Source: Coriobacteriales bacterium (GTDB lineage Bacteria > Actinomycetota > Coriobacteriia > Coriobacteriales > UBA8131). From it: a stretch of 32,145 nt of DNA. The number at the start of each line of letters is the position of its first letter. The first letter of the stretch is position 1. The translations under genes and the position numbers were made by a program. This document shows, piece after piece, positions 18,018-25,622 of this stretch. The stretch lies in the NCBI GenBank assembly GCA_031288185.1, contig JAITRZ010000031.1, positions 1 to 32,145 of the forward strand. The letters are read 5' to 3'. Below the pieces are notes generated by a model that worked only from the letters and a program-made list of their open reading frames with translations, made no database searches and was not told where the DNA came from.

Positions 18018-18548
18018 TTAATCTGCGCTTTCATACAAAGCAACCTGCTCTGTTTGACGATACGTACGCGCGCCCAGATCCTCGTCCAAAGACAACAGGC
18101 CCTCAGGGCTTGCGCCAAACAGGTCATAACGGTTTAGGTTGGTGGAGGCATTGTCCTCCTCCTCAACCTGCTCACGCACAAACCAATCCAAAAACTGTAC
18201 GGTCTTGTAATCCTTTGACTTTTGGGCCGCCTCATTGATGGCATAGATGAGCGAGGTAACCAGCCGTTCGTGGCTCAGGCTCTGCTCAAGTATGTCGCGA
18301 ACGTCTTTAAAGTGCGCGGGCGGCGCGTCCACTTGTCCCAGTTTGACCTGACCCCCGGCGTTTAGGATAAAGTTATAGATGATTAGGGCGTGATCGGTCT
18401 CTTCCTTATACTGCACATAAAACCACTGGGCGTAACCGTCCAGGCTCCTGTCTCTGAGCCACGCCGACATCGACAGGTACAGGTTGGCAGAATACATCTC
18501 CGCTCCTATCTGCTTATTGAGCAGATCCTCAACCTTTGAGTCAAACAT
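18018..18548 (-). CDS. ftnA: Ferritin (non-heme, iron storage)
   Basis: A 176-residue ferritin of the bacterial FtnA type that oxidises and stores iron in a 24-subunit cage. The ferroxidase ligands are visible in order: E17 (IGAEMYSANLYL), E50 and H53 (YKEETDHA), E94 (SHERLV) and Q127/E130 (REQVEEEDN). No heme-binding Met of bacterioferritin is evident. ATG 18548 has an excellent AAGGAGG ribosome site. It stands alone between rsmA and the gene-free region, with its own candidate promoter upstream. Confidence 0.95.
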   Translation of the reverse strand: MFDSKVEDLLNKQIGAEMYSANLYLSMSAWLRDRSLDGYAQWFYVQYKEETDHALIIYNFILNAGGQVKLGQVDAPPAHFKDVRDILEQSLSHERLVTSLIYAINEAAQKSKDYKTVQFLDWFVREQVEEEDNASTNLNRYDLFGASPEGLLSLDEDLGARTYRQTEQVALYESAD

Positions 18549-18633
18549 AGTATGCCTCCTTATGGATTTTTTGTGCCTTGTCGCCTACCTCGTTAACCAG
18601 CAACGAAGCTGTGCTCATTGCCTTGGACAACCC

Positions 18634-18639
18634 ATTATA
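18634..18639 (-). promoter_or_regulatory. Candidate -10 box of the ferritin gene
   Basis: TATAAT on the minus strand lies about 86 bases upstream of the ferritin start codon, preceded by GCGC and an A-tract. The nearest -35-like TTGTCA is 22 bases away, which is too far for an ideal promoter. Confidence 0.4.
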
Positions 18640-18746
18640 GCGCTTTTTTTCACGGTGTGCCTGACAATTTTCCCCCAAATCCCCAGGGCGGACATGCCCG
18701 CGACTTTAGAGTACCCTCTTAACCTTGGTGCGAATTTTATACGGTG

Positions 18747-18765
18747 TGTCAGGTGTACCTTGACA
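18747..18765. promoter_or_regulatory. 19-base palindrome upstream of ferritin
   Basis: On the minus strand TGTCAAGGTACACCTGACA has TGTCA/TGACA arms and an outer flanking G/C pair. A further TTGTCAAGAT half-site follows immediately. It lies between the rsmA stop and the ferritin promoter and could be an operator. Two sites with the same length and ends occur in the rhuM remnant. Confidence 0.35.
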
Positions 18766-18778
18766 CATCTTGACAACT

Positions 18779-19780
18779 TCAACGCGCGGCCAATAAAGCG
18801 CGCGCCATCGCCAGATAGGCGCATTCTGAAAGGGTTTCGCCTCGAACACGTGGCGACAGGCGAGTGGCCTGCAAAAGGGTGTCAACCAGGTTTTGAGGCA
18901 GCTGCGTTGCGGCAAAATAGGCGCGCATGGAGTTTGCGATGGTTTTACGACGGTGGAAGAAGGCGGCATCAATAACCGTAAAGGCAGCCTGCAGGAGGTC
19001 GGGCTCCATCAAAAGTGCCTCCGGGCGCCGATTGAGCCTGAGCACAGTGGACTGCACCCTGGGCGGAGGAAAAAAATTGCCAGGTGACACAGCAAAATTT
19101 GGGCCAGGGCTTGCTAGGAGTTGAAGTTTGAGTGAATAGGCACCGTAATTTTTGCTGCCTGGGCGCGCCATCATACGCCACGCAACTTCGCGCTGCACCA
19201 TGACGGTAGCGGATTGCAAACTGGGCAGACGCAAAAAATAGGTGAGCGTGAGGCTGGCAGCCACGTCATAGGGCAAATTAGCGACCAGAGCCAACGGATG
19301 CCTGGAGGCCAGAGAGACAATACAGGCGCTATCCAGCGCGTCGGCACCGAATATTTCTAGTTGATGGGCGGCAATTGCTGCGGCAAAAGCCTCGCGCAAC
19401 ACCTCAAGCAATCGGGGATCCTTTTCAATGGCCACAACGCGAATACCGGTCGCAAGCAGCGCTTCTGTCAGGGTGCCGATGCCAGGACCAACCTCTATGA
19501 TCAAAGGTATCGAAGCCGGGGAACCTTTTGAGGGGGCTAGCACGGTAGATGATGCACCAAGCAAACCGGCGGGATTGGCCGGTTGTAGGAGGTCACCGTG
19601 GCTGCCGTCTCCAGAGATCTGAGCAGACAGACCGGCGGGATTGGCCAGGCGGATTATCTTGCCAACAATGTCATCACTTATCAGAAAGTGCTGCCCAAGG
19701 GATTTTTTACCACGCAGGCCAAACTGCCGCAGGCGCGCCTTTGTGGCCTTAACCGTGGCAAGTTCAGAGTAGCGGGCCAC
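18779..19780 (-). CDS. rsmA: 16S rRNA dimethyladenosine transferase RsmA (KsgA)
   Basis: A 333-residue SAM-dependent methyltransferase that dimethylates two adjacent adenines in the helix 45 loop of 16S rRNA. The family signatures are KKSLGQHFL, the SAM motif EVGPGIGTLTEALL, and the catalytic NLPY (LVANLPYDVAASLT, Asn about 169). The C-terminal helical domain includes FHRRKTIANSMRAYF. Between the first two motifs there is an insertion of about 40 residues (about 46-90) with a duplicated (L/P)ANPAGL. The matching DNA, ACCGGCGGGATTGGCC, occurs at 19565-19580 and 19631-19646. GTG 19780 is preferred since GAGGG lies five bases upstream; GTG 19786 is the alternative. The start lies inside the end of the FMN-reductase gene, so the two are co-transcribed. 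Confidence 0.95.
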   Translation of the reverse strand: MARYSELATVKATKARLRQFGLRGKKSLGQHFLISDDIVGKIIRLANPAGLSAQISGDGSHGDLLQPANPAGLLGASSTVLAPSKGSPASIPLIIEVGPGIGTLTEALLATGIRVVAIEKDPRLLEVLREAFAAAIAAHQLEIFGADALDSACIVSLASRHPLALVANLPYDVAASLTLTYFLRLPSLQSATVMVQREVAWRMMARPGSKNYGAYSLKLQLLASPGPNFAVSPGNFFPPPRVQSTVLRLNRRPEALLMEPDLLQAAFTVIDAAFFHRRKTIANSMRAYFAATQLPQNLVDTLLQATRLSPRVRGETLSECAYLAMARALLAAR

Positions 19781-20969
19781 TTTCACCCTCGCGCGCGGCC
19801 GTCCCCTCGGCTAGTTCACCATCGGTGTCTGCCGTCTCCTCGACCGGACAGGCGGCCGTCCCCTCGGCTAGTTCACCATCGGTGTCTGCATCCTGAGCCT
19901 GGTCAGCGGCTTGGGCTACAGCTGGCTCCTCAGCACGGGCGGGTGTGTGTGTCGCCTTACGCGGGGCCTCTCCTGGCTCACGGGCGGGTGTGTGTGTCGT
20001 CTTACGCAGGGCCTCCCCCCCAACAGGTGGTTTGCCGCGATCAGCCTGGTCAGTGGCAGATTGAGCGGGAGCTACAGCCGCCTTGGCTTCGCCGGCGCGC
20101 TTATCACGGGGCGCCGATGAACGAGCGGCTGCCTTCAGGGCTTCAAAATCCAACGTAATGTGCTCCTGAGCGCTCAGTGAACGAGCGCGCCAGGGTAAGG
20201 GCTCACAAAGGACTGGGTCGGTTTCCTTGAGCTGGGCGATCTCTGCCTCAACCTGCCGCAGTTCAGCCTGCAACTCAAGTTTTTCTAGCAACTTGCGCAC
20301 AAAACGAGCAAAGGCTCCCCCTGCCGCGTGGGCGCGTTCCCTGAAATCCGCCTGCAAAGCAACCGACTTTCGCAGATGGGCCAATTCGCCAAAAGCCATA
20401 TCAGTTGCCTCTTCCTCGCTGGGGAGGGGTCTGACCTCAGAGTTGGCGCGATACCCGATGTAGTTTTGCACCTTTTCAACAGCAAACCCCGCTACTGCCA
20501 GCGCGCTTTTTGTGATGGTAACCAGCGGTTCGTAACCATGACTGTCGCCACCACCGCCCAGGATGAAGAGCTGCGCCGGCCGTTTGACGGCAGGTTTTTC
20601 GCCCAAAACATAGCGCCTGGCCCAATACGGCTGCAGGCGGTCGTAGAGGGCCTTAAGTTGAGCGGGCGGGCCGGCAAAATACAGCGGCGAGACCACCGCG
20701 AGCGCATCGGCTCGCTCCAGCGCGTCGGTTAATTCTCCATAGTTGTCAAGGGGCTCGCCGCCACGCGTAAGGCCAGCTAAAACGCAAACGCCGTTGGTAG
20801 AACAGGCACCACAACCCTTGCAGGGCACAATGTGTTTTTTTGAAAGCAAAAATCTCCGTGAACGCGCGCCGGCCTCACGCGCGCCGGCCTCGACCAAGCC
20901 CAGCAGTTCTTCGCTGGTGCAGGAACGCGGCGAACCGCCGATAAACAGTATCTCCGTTTGTTTTACCAT
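19764..20969 (-). CDS. NADPH-dependent FMN reductase / flavodoxin-like protein with repetitive tail
   Basis: Residues 1-210 form a flavodoxin-fold FMN reductase of the iron-sulfur flavoprotein / multimeric flavodoxin type. ILFIGGSPRSCTSEELL is the FMN phosphate loop, CKGCGACSTNGVC (C50, C53, C56, C62) a cysteine cluster that may bind Fe-S or be redox active, and VVSPLYFAGPPAQLKALYDR the second FMN loop. A helical region (about 200-250) follows. The last 120 residues are Ala/Glu/Thr-rich with duplicated RK(T/A)THTPAR and DTDGELAEGTAA blocks. In the DNA a 38-base unit is repeated identically at 19795-19832 and 19852-19889. The physiological substrate is unknown. It overlaps rsmA by 17 bases. 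Confidence 0.88.
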   Translation of the reverse strand: MVKQTEILFIGGSPRSCTSEELLGLVEAGAREAGARSRRFLLSKKHIVPCKGCGACSTNGVCVLAGLTRGGEPLDNYGELTDALERADALAVVSPLYFAGPPAQLKALYDRLQPYWARRYVLGEKPAVKRPAQLFILGGGGDSHGYEPLVTITKSALAVAGFAVEKVQNYIGYRANSEVRPLPSEEEATDMAFGELAHLRKSVALQADFRERAHAAGGAFARFVRKLLEKLELQAELRQVEAEIAQLKETDPVLCEPLPWRARSLSAQEHITLDFEALKAAARSSAPRDKRAGEAKAAVAPAQSATDQADRGKPPVGGEALRKTTHTPAREPGEAPRKATHTPARAEEPAVAQAADQAQDADTDGELAEGTAACPVEETADTDGELAEGTAAREGESGPLL

Positions 20970-20975
20970 GAGCGT

Positions 20976-20981
20976 ATTATA
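20976..20981 (-). promoter_or_regulatory. -10 box giving a probable leaderless mRNA
   Basis: A perfect TATAAT on the minus strand ends six bases before ATG 20969. Transcription would start at or within a base of the start codon. No ribosome binding site fits in the space. No clear -35 is visible. Confidence 0.5.
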
Positions 20982-21084
20982 GAGTACCCGATAGCGCAGG
21001 GCGGCTGAGGTACTGAACCCTGTGCGTTAGTTGATGGGGGTAGCGCTGAACGCTCCAAACCCGTTACGTACCCCGCCTAAAGTT

Positions 21085-21129
21085 GAGGAGGGCATAACCG
21101 AGGAAGGCACAACTGATGGGGGCACAACC
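21085..21129. repeat. Three 15-base imperfect tandem repeats
   Basis: GAGGAGGGCATAACC, GAGGAAGGCACAACT and GATGGGGGCACAACC follow each other directly, two bases downstream of the apgM stop. They could encode a lost C-terminal extension or be a young tandem duplication. Confidence 0.8.
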
Positions 21130-21131
21130 GT

Positions 21132-22373
21132 TCAGTGCGCCGGTGAGCACGCTGATTCCGCCGAGAGCAACATCGCCATCAACTGATAACCCGGAGAAAC
21201 AATCAAACCGGTTCTGGCGCCCTCGGCCTCAGTAAGCCGCCTGCCGCCGTTGCTCGCGAAGCCAGATCCGGCCAGCACAAAAGGCACCAGGTCGCGGCTG
21301 TGGCGCTTGAGGGCCACCGGCGTAGGGTGGTCAGGCAGCACCAGAACGCGCGCGGCCAGGGAGCTTACCAGCGGCACAAGGCGGGAGATGATCTCGCGAT
21401 CCAAAGCCTCAATAGCGGCTATCTTGCCCGCCGCATTGCCGTCATGGCCTTCGGCATCGGGAGCCTCTACATGAATAAAAGCCACATCCTTTTCTGCAAG
21501 TATCTGTAAGGCCCCCTCGGCCTGGGCGGTATAGTTGTTGTCAGGGCCGTCGGTTACGCCCGCAAAGTGATAAGGCTGGATATTGGCAAGCAGGGCTATC
21601 CCATTCAGTAAATCGACACCGCTGAGCATACCGGCATTTTTGCCATATAGTTTAGCAAAAGAAGTCATATGCTGCGGCCGCTGTCCGGGCCAAAATACAA
21701 ACACGTCAGTAGCCGGCAGCAGCCCCTTGTTCCTGCGGGCCGTGTTGGTAGGACTGCTAGCCAAAAGGCGCCGCGCCCGGTTTTGGTAGTTGATTATCAA
21801 AGCGGCCTCTGGGCCGTGGGGTTGATACCCAGCCACCTTCTCATCACTCATATTGTGGGCGGCATAAAGACGCGTTTGCAAAAGTCCAGGATGGCCCTTA
21901 ACCACCAGGATGCCCCTGAAACCAACGCCGGGATACAGTTTGAAGGTATCGTCGTCCAACGCCGCAGCCAGTTCTGTCAACAACGCGCGGGCATCTGTGC
22001 CGGAGATGTTGTCTGTTGAGTAGCTGACCATCACCCCTTCTGGTGAAACATGGGTAAGGTTCAGGCGCAGGGCCACCTCATCGTCAGCCAACTCCAAACC
22101 CAGCGCCGCCCCTTCCAAGGCGCCACGCCCAATGGGGTACAGCGCCGGATCATAGCCACAGATAGCGGTACAGGCTATGTTTGAAGAAGGTTCCAGATTA
22201 TCGGGCACATTTTTGGACAGGCCAACCAGCCCTGTCTGGGCCAGAGCGTCAAGATGAGGAGTGTGCGCCACCTCCAGGCTCGTTTGGCCGCCGTAGGCAT
22301 CCAAGGGCTCGCCGGAAGCGCCATCGGCAATGACGACGGCGTATTTTAACGGATTGTTACAGGGCATGTTCAT
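21132..22373 (-). CDS. apgM: 2,3-bisphosphoglycerate-independent phosphoglycerate mutase, archaeal type
   Basis: A 413-residue alkaline-phosphatase-superfamily enzyme interconverting 3- and 2-phosphoglycerate in glycolysis. Recognisable family segments are KYAVVIADGASGEPLDAYGG, TPHLDALAQTGLVGL, SSNIACTAICGYDP, IGRGALEGAALG, FIHVEAPDAEGHDG (metal ligands) and RVLVLPDHPTP. I chose ATG 22373 (MNMPCNNPLKYAV) since the domain begins a few residues later. The frame is open further upstream only because the start region is duplicated there. No ribosome site is present, but TACAAT lies 10 bases before ATG, suggesting an almost leaderless transcript. Some family members act as phosphonopyruvate decarboxylase-like or homoserine-kinase-like enzymes, but ApgM fits best. 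Confidence 0.92.
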   Translation of the reverse strand: MNMPCNNPLKYAVVIADGASGEPLDAYGGQTSLEVAHTPHLDALAQTGLVGLSKNVPDNLEPSSNIACTAICGYDPALYPIGRGALEGAALGLELADDEVALRLNLTHVSPEGVMVSYSTDNISGTDARALLTELAAALDDDTFKLYPGVGFRGILVVKGHPGLLQTRLYAAHNMSDEKVAGYQPHGPEAALIINYQNRARRLLASSPTNTARRNKGLLPATDVFVFWPGQRPQHMTSFAKLYGKNAGMLSGVDLLNGIALLANIQPYHFAGVTDGPDNNYTAQAEGALQILAEKDVAFIHVEAPDAEGHDGNAAGKIAAIEALDREIISRLVPLVSSLAARVLVLPDHPTPVALKRHSRDLVPFVLAGSGFASNGGRRLTEAEGARTGLIVSPGYQLMAMLLSAESACSPAH

Positions 22374-22475
22374 TGGTGCGTCTATTGTAGCGCACCACAG
22401 GAGCGCGGCCTCCGGCACCAAGCGCCCGGCTACCTTCAGGGCATGTTCATCGGTGCGCCTATTGTAGCGCATCAC
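22360..22475 (-). repeat. Duplicated promoter and start region of apgM
   Basis: A 39-base segment (22360-22398) recurs at 22437-22475 with 36 identities, 77 bases apart. Each copy holds TACAAT followed after ten bases by ATG-AAC-ATG-CCC. In the proximal copy the frame continues into apgM. In the distal copy the next codon is TGA, leaving a four-codon dead-end ORF. Confidence 0.85.
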
Positions 22476-22588
22476 CACGCCGCAACCGGGCAAAACAGCT
22501 CCAGAACAGACCCTGTTACTCGTCTGAAAGCGCTTGGTGGGCGTAGGTCACAATTGATGCCAAAAACGGCCCCATCCCCTGAACCTGA

Positions 22589-22684
22589 CAGCGCTCCGTG
22601 GATGGGAAGCGTGGTGGCGAGCGTCCTCCTTTGAGGAAACAGATCGGGCCATCTGCAACAACAGTGCTCCGTGGATGGGAAGCG
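22589..22684. repeat. Pair of 23-base direct repeats between purF and apgM
   Basis: CAG(C/T)GCTCCGTGGATGGGAAGCG occurs at 22589-22611 and 22662-22684 with one mismatch. CCCATC upstream (22571-22576) can pair with GATGGG of the first copy. The 346-base gap between purF and apgM holds nothing else that I can recognise. Confidence 0.75.
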
Positions 22685-22719
22685 CCCTCCCCCCTCCCCC
22701 TGATACAGGCTCTCTGTGA

Positions 22720-24306
22720 CTAAAACAGTGCTTCCATCCCCTGGGACTCCTGGGGCCACCACTCCGGTTCAAGACTATCGCAGAAATTGTCCCGCTGCAC
22801 CTGCTCAGAAACCCGTATGGGATAGCTGCCTGAAAAACAGGCGGTGCAGTAGCCGGGATGTTTGCCTTTGATACAACTAAGCAGGCCGGGATATGAGAGG
22901 TAGGCCAGCGAGTCTGCACCAATATAGGCAGCGATCTCAGCGCTGGTCATCTTTGAGGCAATCAGTTCATCCTGAACATCAGTGTCGATACCGTAAAAAC
23001 ATGGCCAGACAACCGGCGGCGAAACCACACGCAGATGCACTTCACGGGCACCGGCCTCACGCAGCATGGACACCAGTTGCTTGGAAGTGTTACCGCGCAC
23101 GATAGAGTCGTCAACCACAACCAGGCGCTTACCGGCAATGGTGGCGGGCAGCGGATTAAGTTTCAAACGAATGCCACGACGGCGCAGGGCCTGGGTAGGT
23201 TGGATAAAGGTGCGACCAACGTAGCGGTTTTTGACGACGCCTTCTCCGTAGGGAATCCCGCTGGCGGCAGCATAGCCGATGGCCGAGGGCACACCAGAAT
23301 CGGGCACACCAATAACAACATCCGCATCCACCGGAGCTTCCCTGGCCAGAGTACGGCCCATGTCGTCACGGGCCTGGTAGACATTCAGACCGTCAATTAT
23401 GCTGTCAGGACGAGCAAAATAGACATACTCGAAGATGCACAGCGCCCGCCTGCGCCTGGGAACGGCCTGTTCAATTACAATACCGTCCGGGCCAGCGCCA
23501 TTTAAGCGCACCACCTCGCCCGGTTCCACATCGCGGTAATAATCAGCCCCCACAATGTCCAGTCCACAGGTCTCTGAAGAAACCACCCAGCCGGCATCTG
23601 CTGGCAGACGGCCGATGCTCAAGGGCCTGATTCCGTGCGGATCTCTAAAGGCATAAAGCGCGCTGTGATTTATCAATACCATCGCGTAAGCGCCTTCGAT
23701 GTAGTGCATCGTCTTTTGGATTCCTTCGCGGATGTGGTGAGATTGCTGGGTAAAGTAACCAATTAATTTGGCAGCAACCTCACTGTCGGCGCTGGATCGA
23801 AAAGAAATACCTAGATCAACAAGACGGGCGCGCAGGGCGTTGGTATTCACCAGCGTGCCGTTGTGCGCCAAGGCAATGATGGAATCACCGATCGTGGAAA
23901 GGTGCGGCTGCGCGGCCTCCCAGGAGGTAGAGCCACCGGACGTTGAGTAACGCGTGTGGCCGATGGCCACCTCGCCGGTTAGGGCTGCCAGGGCGTTTTC
24001 ATCAAACACCTGGGTCACCAAACCCAAATTCTTGTTGCCCGTCACATAACTGCCATCGCCAACAGCAATACCGGCGCTTTCCTGGCCACGATGCTGTAGA
24101 GCGTGCAAACCAAAATAGGTGAGCCGCGATACGTCCTCCCCCGGCGCGCAGACACCAAACACCGCACAGGCTTCTTCAGGATGGTCAGGGCCGTGCGTTG
24201 GTTTGGGCTCGCGGGTTTGCCTTGGTTCAGACTGAGGGGTTTGCCTTGGTTTGGGCTCGCGACCGTGCTTTGGTTCAGATTCAAGGGATTGCTTTGGTTC
24301 AGGCAT
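22720..24306 (-). CDS. purF: Amidophosphoribosyltransferase PurF
   Basis: A 528-residue enzyme catalysing the first committed step of purine synthesis, PRPP plus glutamine to phosphoribosylamine. The N-terminal nucleophile glutaminase starts at Cys47 (EEACAVFGV), which in B. subtilis-type enzymes is exposed by propeptide cleavage. Here the segment before it is 46 residues of repetitive Pro/Lys/Glu/Gln sequence (EPKQ, EPKPRQT, EPRQT, EPKPTHG), much longer than the usual short propeptide. A 16-base DNA unit recurs 48 bases apart (24198-24213, 24246-24261). Other signatures are HTRYST, AHNGTLVN, GVPDSG and the PRPP loop VVDDSIVRGNTS. ATG 24306 overlaps the sortase stop by eight bases, so the genes are coupled. 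The cysteines near the C-terminus fit the Fe-S enzyme subfamily. Confidence 0.96.
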   Translation of the reverse strand: MPEPKQSLESEPKHGREPKPRQTPQSEPRQTREPKPTHGPDHPEEACAVFGVCAPGEDVSRLTYFGLHALQHRGQESAGIAVGDGSYVTGNKNLGLVTQVFDENALAALTGEVAIGHTRYSTSGGSTSWEAAQPHLSTIGDSIIALAHNGTLVNTNALRARLVDLGISFRSSADSEVAAKLIGYFTQQSHHIREGIQKTMHYIEGAYAMVLINHSALYAFRDPHGIRPLSIGRLPADAGWVVSSETCGLDIVGADYYRDVEPGEVVRLNGAGPDGIVIEQAVPRRRRALCIFEYVYFARPDSIIDGLNVYQARDDMGRTLAREAPVDADVVIGVPDSGVPSAIGYAAASGIPYGEGVVKNRYVGRTFIQPTQALRRRGIRLKLNPLPATIAGKRLVVVDDSIVRGNTSKQLVSMLREAGAREVHLRVVSPPVVWPCFYGIDTDVQDELIASKMTSAEIAAYIGADSLAYLSYPGLLSCIKGKHPGYCTACFSGSYPIRVSEQVQRDNFCDSLEPEWWPQESQGMEALF

Positions 24307-25105
24307 AGGTGTCACTCACTAGCATACAGCTTAGTATTATTCGATAGGAGTTATCATACGTATTGCAGGTCACCAGTGAATAAATGCTTTGGATGCTGGG
24401 CTTGAGGGACTCCAGATCAGACGCAGCGCTCACGGGATCAGTTAACAATAAGTCAAGATAGGCGCTAAAATCGCTTGACTGCGCAAAGTCAAACACTCGA
24501 ATTGGCGCGTTACCCTCAACCCGCAAGGTTGCCAATGCCTGAAGCTCAAAGGTGCGCGCCGGCGTAAACAGGTAGACCGTGCGGTGTTCATCAAAATAGT
24601 CCTGGCTGGTATACATAACCAGATCAGAAAACATCGAACCATCCCACATATTGTGCCCGTAAATCATGTTGTTTTGAGCATCCAGACTGCGTGAGCCACG
24701 GTAATCAGCAAAAATCGCGCCGGTGCCTGAGGACTCTTCATCAAACAGGTGGTACAGATAATACGTATTGTCTGTGCCTTGAACAACGGGATAGTTGATG
24801 TGGGTACCCGGCACAATGATCCAGCCTATCAGGTCAGGATTGAGGGCAAGGAGAGATTCCCAGTTAAAATCGAGGCTTTCCGCCGTCATTTCCGGATCGA
24901 TGGCGTTGGTGACATTGGGCTGTAGACCAGCCACCGATTCAATTTGTGCGTAGCGGTTTTGCGCATCCAGATAACCCCAGATAACGTAAGCGGTAATAGC
25001 TAACGCGCCAACAATCAGCACGCAACCGCTCACCAAAAGAACGCGAGACAGCATGCTGCCTGATCGCTTAATCCTGACGTGAGCAGGCGTTTGGGCCGCC
25101 GTCAC
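24299..25105 (-). CDS. srtB: Class B sortase
   Basis: A 268-residue membrane-anchored transpeptidase that attaches proteins to the cell wall. It has an N-terminal membrane helix (about 20-45) and then the class B fold with DLIGWIIVPGTHINYPVVQG. The catalytic residues are His151 (MIYGHNMWDGSMF), Cys247 (SLVTCNTYD) and Arg255 (YRIILSCML). The start is GTG 25105, whose bases overlap the TGA of the small upstream gene (GTGA). No substrate with a clear sorting signal is encoded in the window; the DGR target gene is incomplete at its 5' end and shows no C-terminal anchor. The coupling to purF is odd and may be only positional. Confidence 0.94.
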   Translation of the reverse strand: MTAAQTPAHVRIKRSGSMLSRVLLVSGCVLIVGALAITAYVIWGYLDAQNRYAQIESVAGLQPNVTNAIDPEMTAESLDFNWESLLALNPDLIGWIIVPGTHINYPVVQGTDNTYYLYHLFDEESSGTGAIFADYRGSRSLDAQNNMIYGHNMWDGSMFSDLVMYTSQDYFDEHRTVYLFTPARTFELQALATLRVEGNAPIRVFDFAQSSDFSAYLDLLLTDPVSAASDLESLKPSIQSIYSLVTCNTYDNSYRIILSCMLVSDTYA

Positions 25106-25248
25106 TTTTTATTTATTTCCCTAAAAAAACCCACAGCCACCATCAAGACGGCGATCAGCACAACAACGCCCAAAGCAATCCAAAGCGCGTAGTCAGGAAT
25201 GGGAACGCCGATGAGATTCTCGATGATCGTCTTTGATTGTTCTTCCAT
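25102..25248 (-). CDS. 48-residue single-pass membrane protein coupled to sortase B
   Basis: ATG 25248 is preceded by GAGG at good spacing and encodes MEEQSKTIIENLIGVPIPDY, then a strongly hydrophobic helix (about 21-42) and a short basic tail (REINKK). Its stop overlaps the sortase GTG, so translation is almost certainly coupled. It could be a chaperone or stabiliser of the sortase, or a phage-shock or holin-like peptide; I recognise no family. Confidence 0.75.
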   Translation of the reverse strand: MEEQSKTIIENLIGVPIPDYALWIALGVVVLIAVLMVAVGFFREINKK

Positions 25249-25331
25249 GCTTACCTCGTTTACTTGTTGACCTGTCTCGACAAAAGGAGGGGTTGAAAGC
25301 GTCAGACACCGCCGCCTTTCTCAGAATTTCG

Positions 25332-25340
25332 ATTTTAGCA
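25332..25340 (-). promoter_or_regulatory. Extended -10 element upstream of the sortase operon
   Basis: TGCTAAAAT on the minus strand is identical to the element before the FIST operon and lies 84 bases before the first start codon. It is the likely promoter of small membrane protein, srtB and purF. Confidence 0.45.
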
Positions 25341-25399
25341 TATCAAACAGAGGTAACCCGGATGCTGTTGCCACATGGTTTCTCCGGCGTCTTTGGCAC

Positions 25400-25492
25400 G
25401 GTCACGGTTCGACGGTACGCCCGTCTGTGCCTGGTCATTGTTAGACGGGTGCACCCATCTTACGAGGTCACAGTTCGACGGTACGCCCGTCT
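25400..25492. repeat. Two 27-base direct repeats, each with an internal hairpin
   Basis: GGTCAC(G/A)GTTCGACGGTA continuing CGCCCGTCT is present at 25400-25426 and 25466-25492 with one mismatch and a 66-base period. Within each copy GACGG and CCGTC can pair. A GACGGGTGCACCC segment between them (25444-25456) can also pair with the ends. The repeats lie 130-220 bases upstream of the recombinase gene and could be its binding sites. Confidence 0.8.
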
Positions 25493-25622
25493 TTGTTCTT
25501 GCAGATGCCAGCCAGGTTGTTGCCGCACGCTGTTTGATGGTAGCAGCCACTGATGAGGCGTACCCTTATTATCTTGTTGGTGTTTTATTTGTTGGTGATC
25601 ACGCATGGGAAATGAGGGTGTC

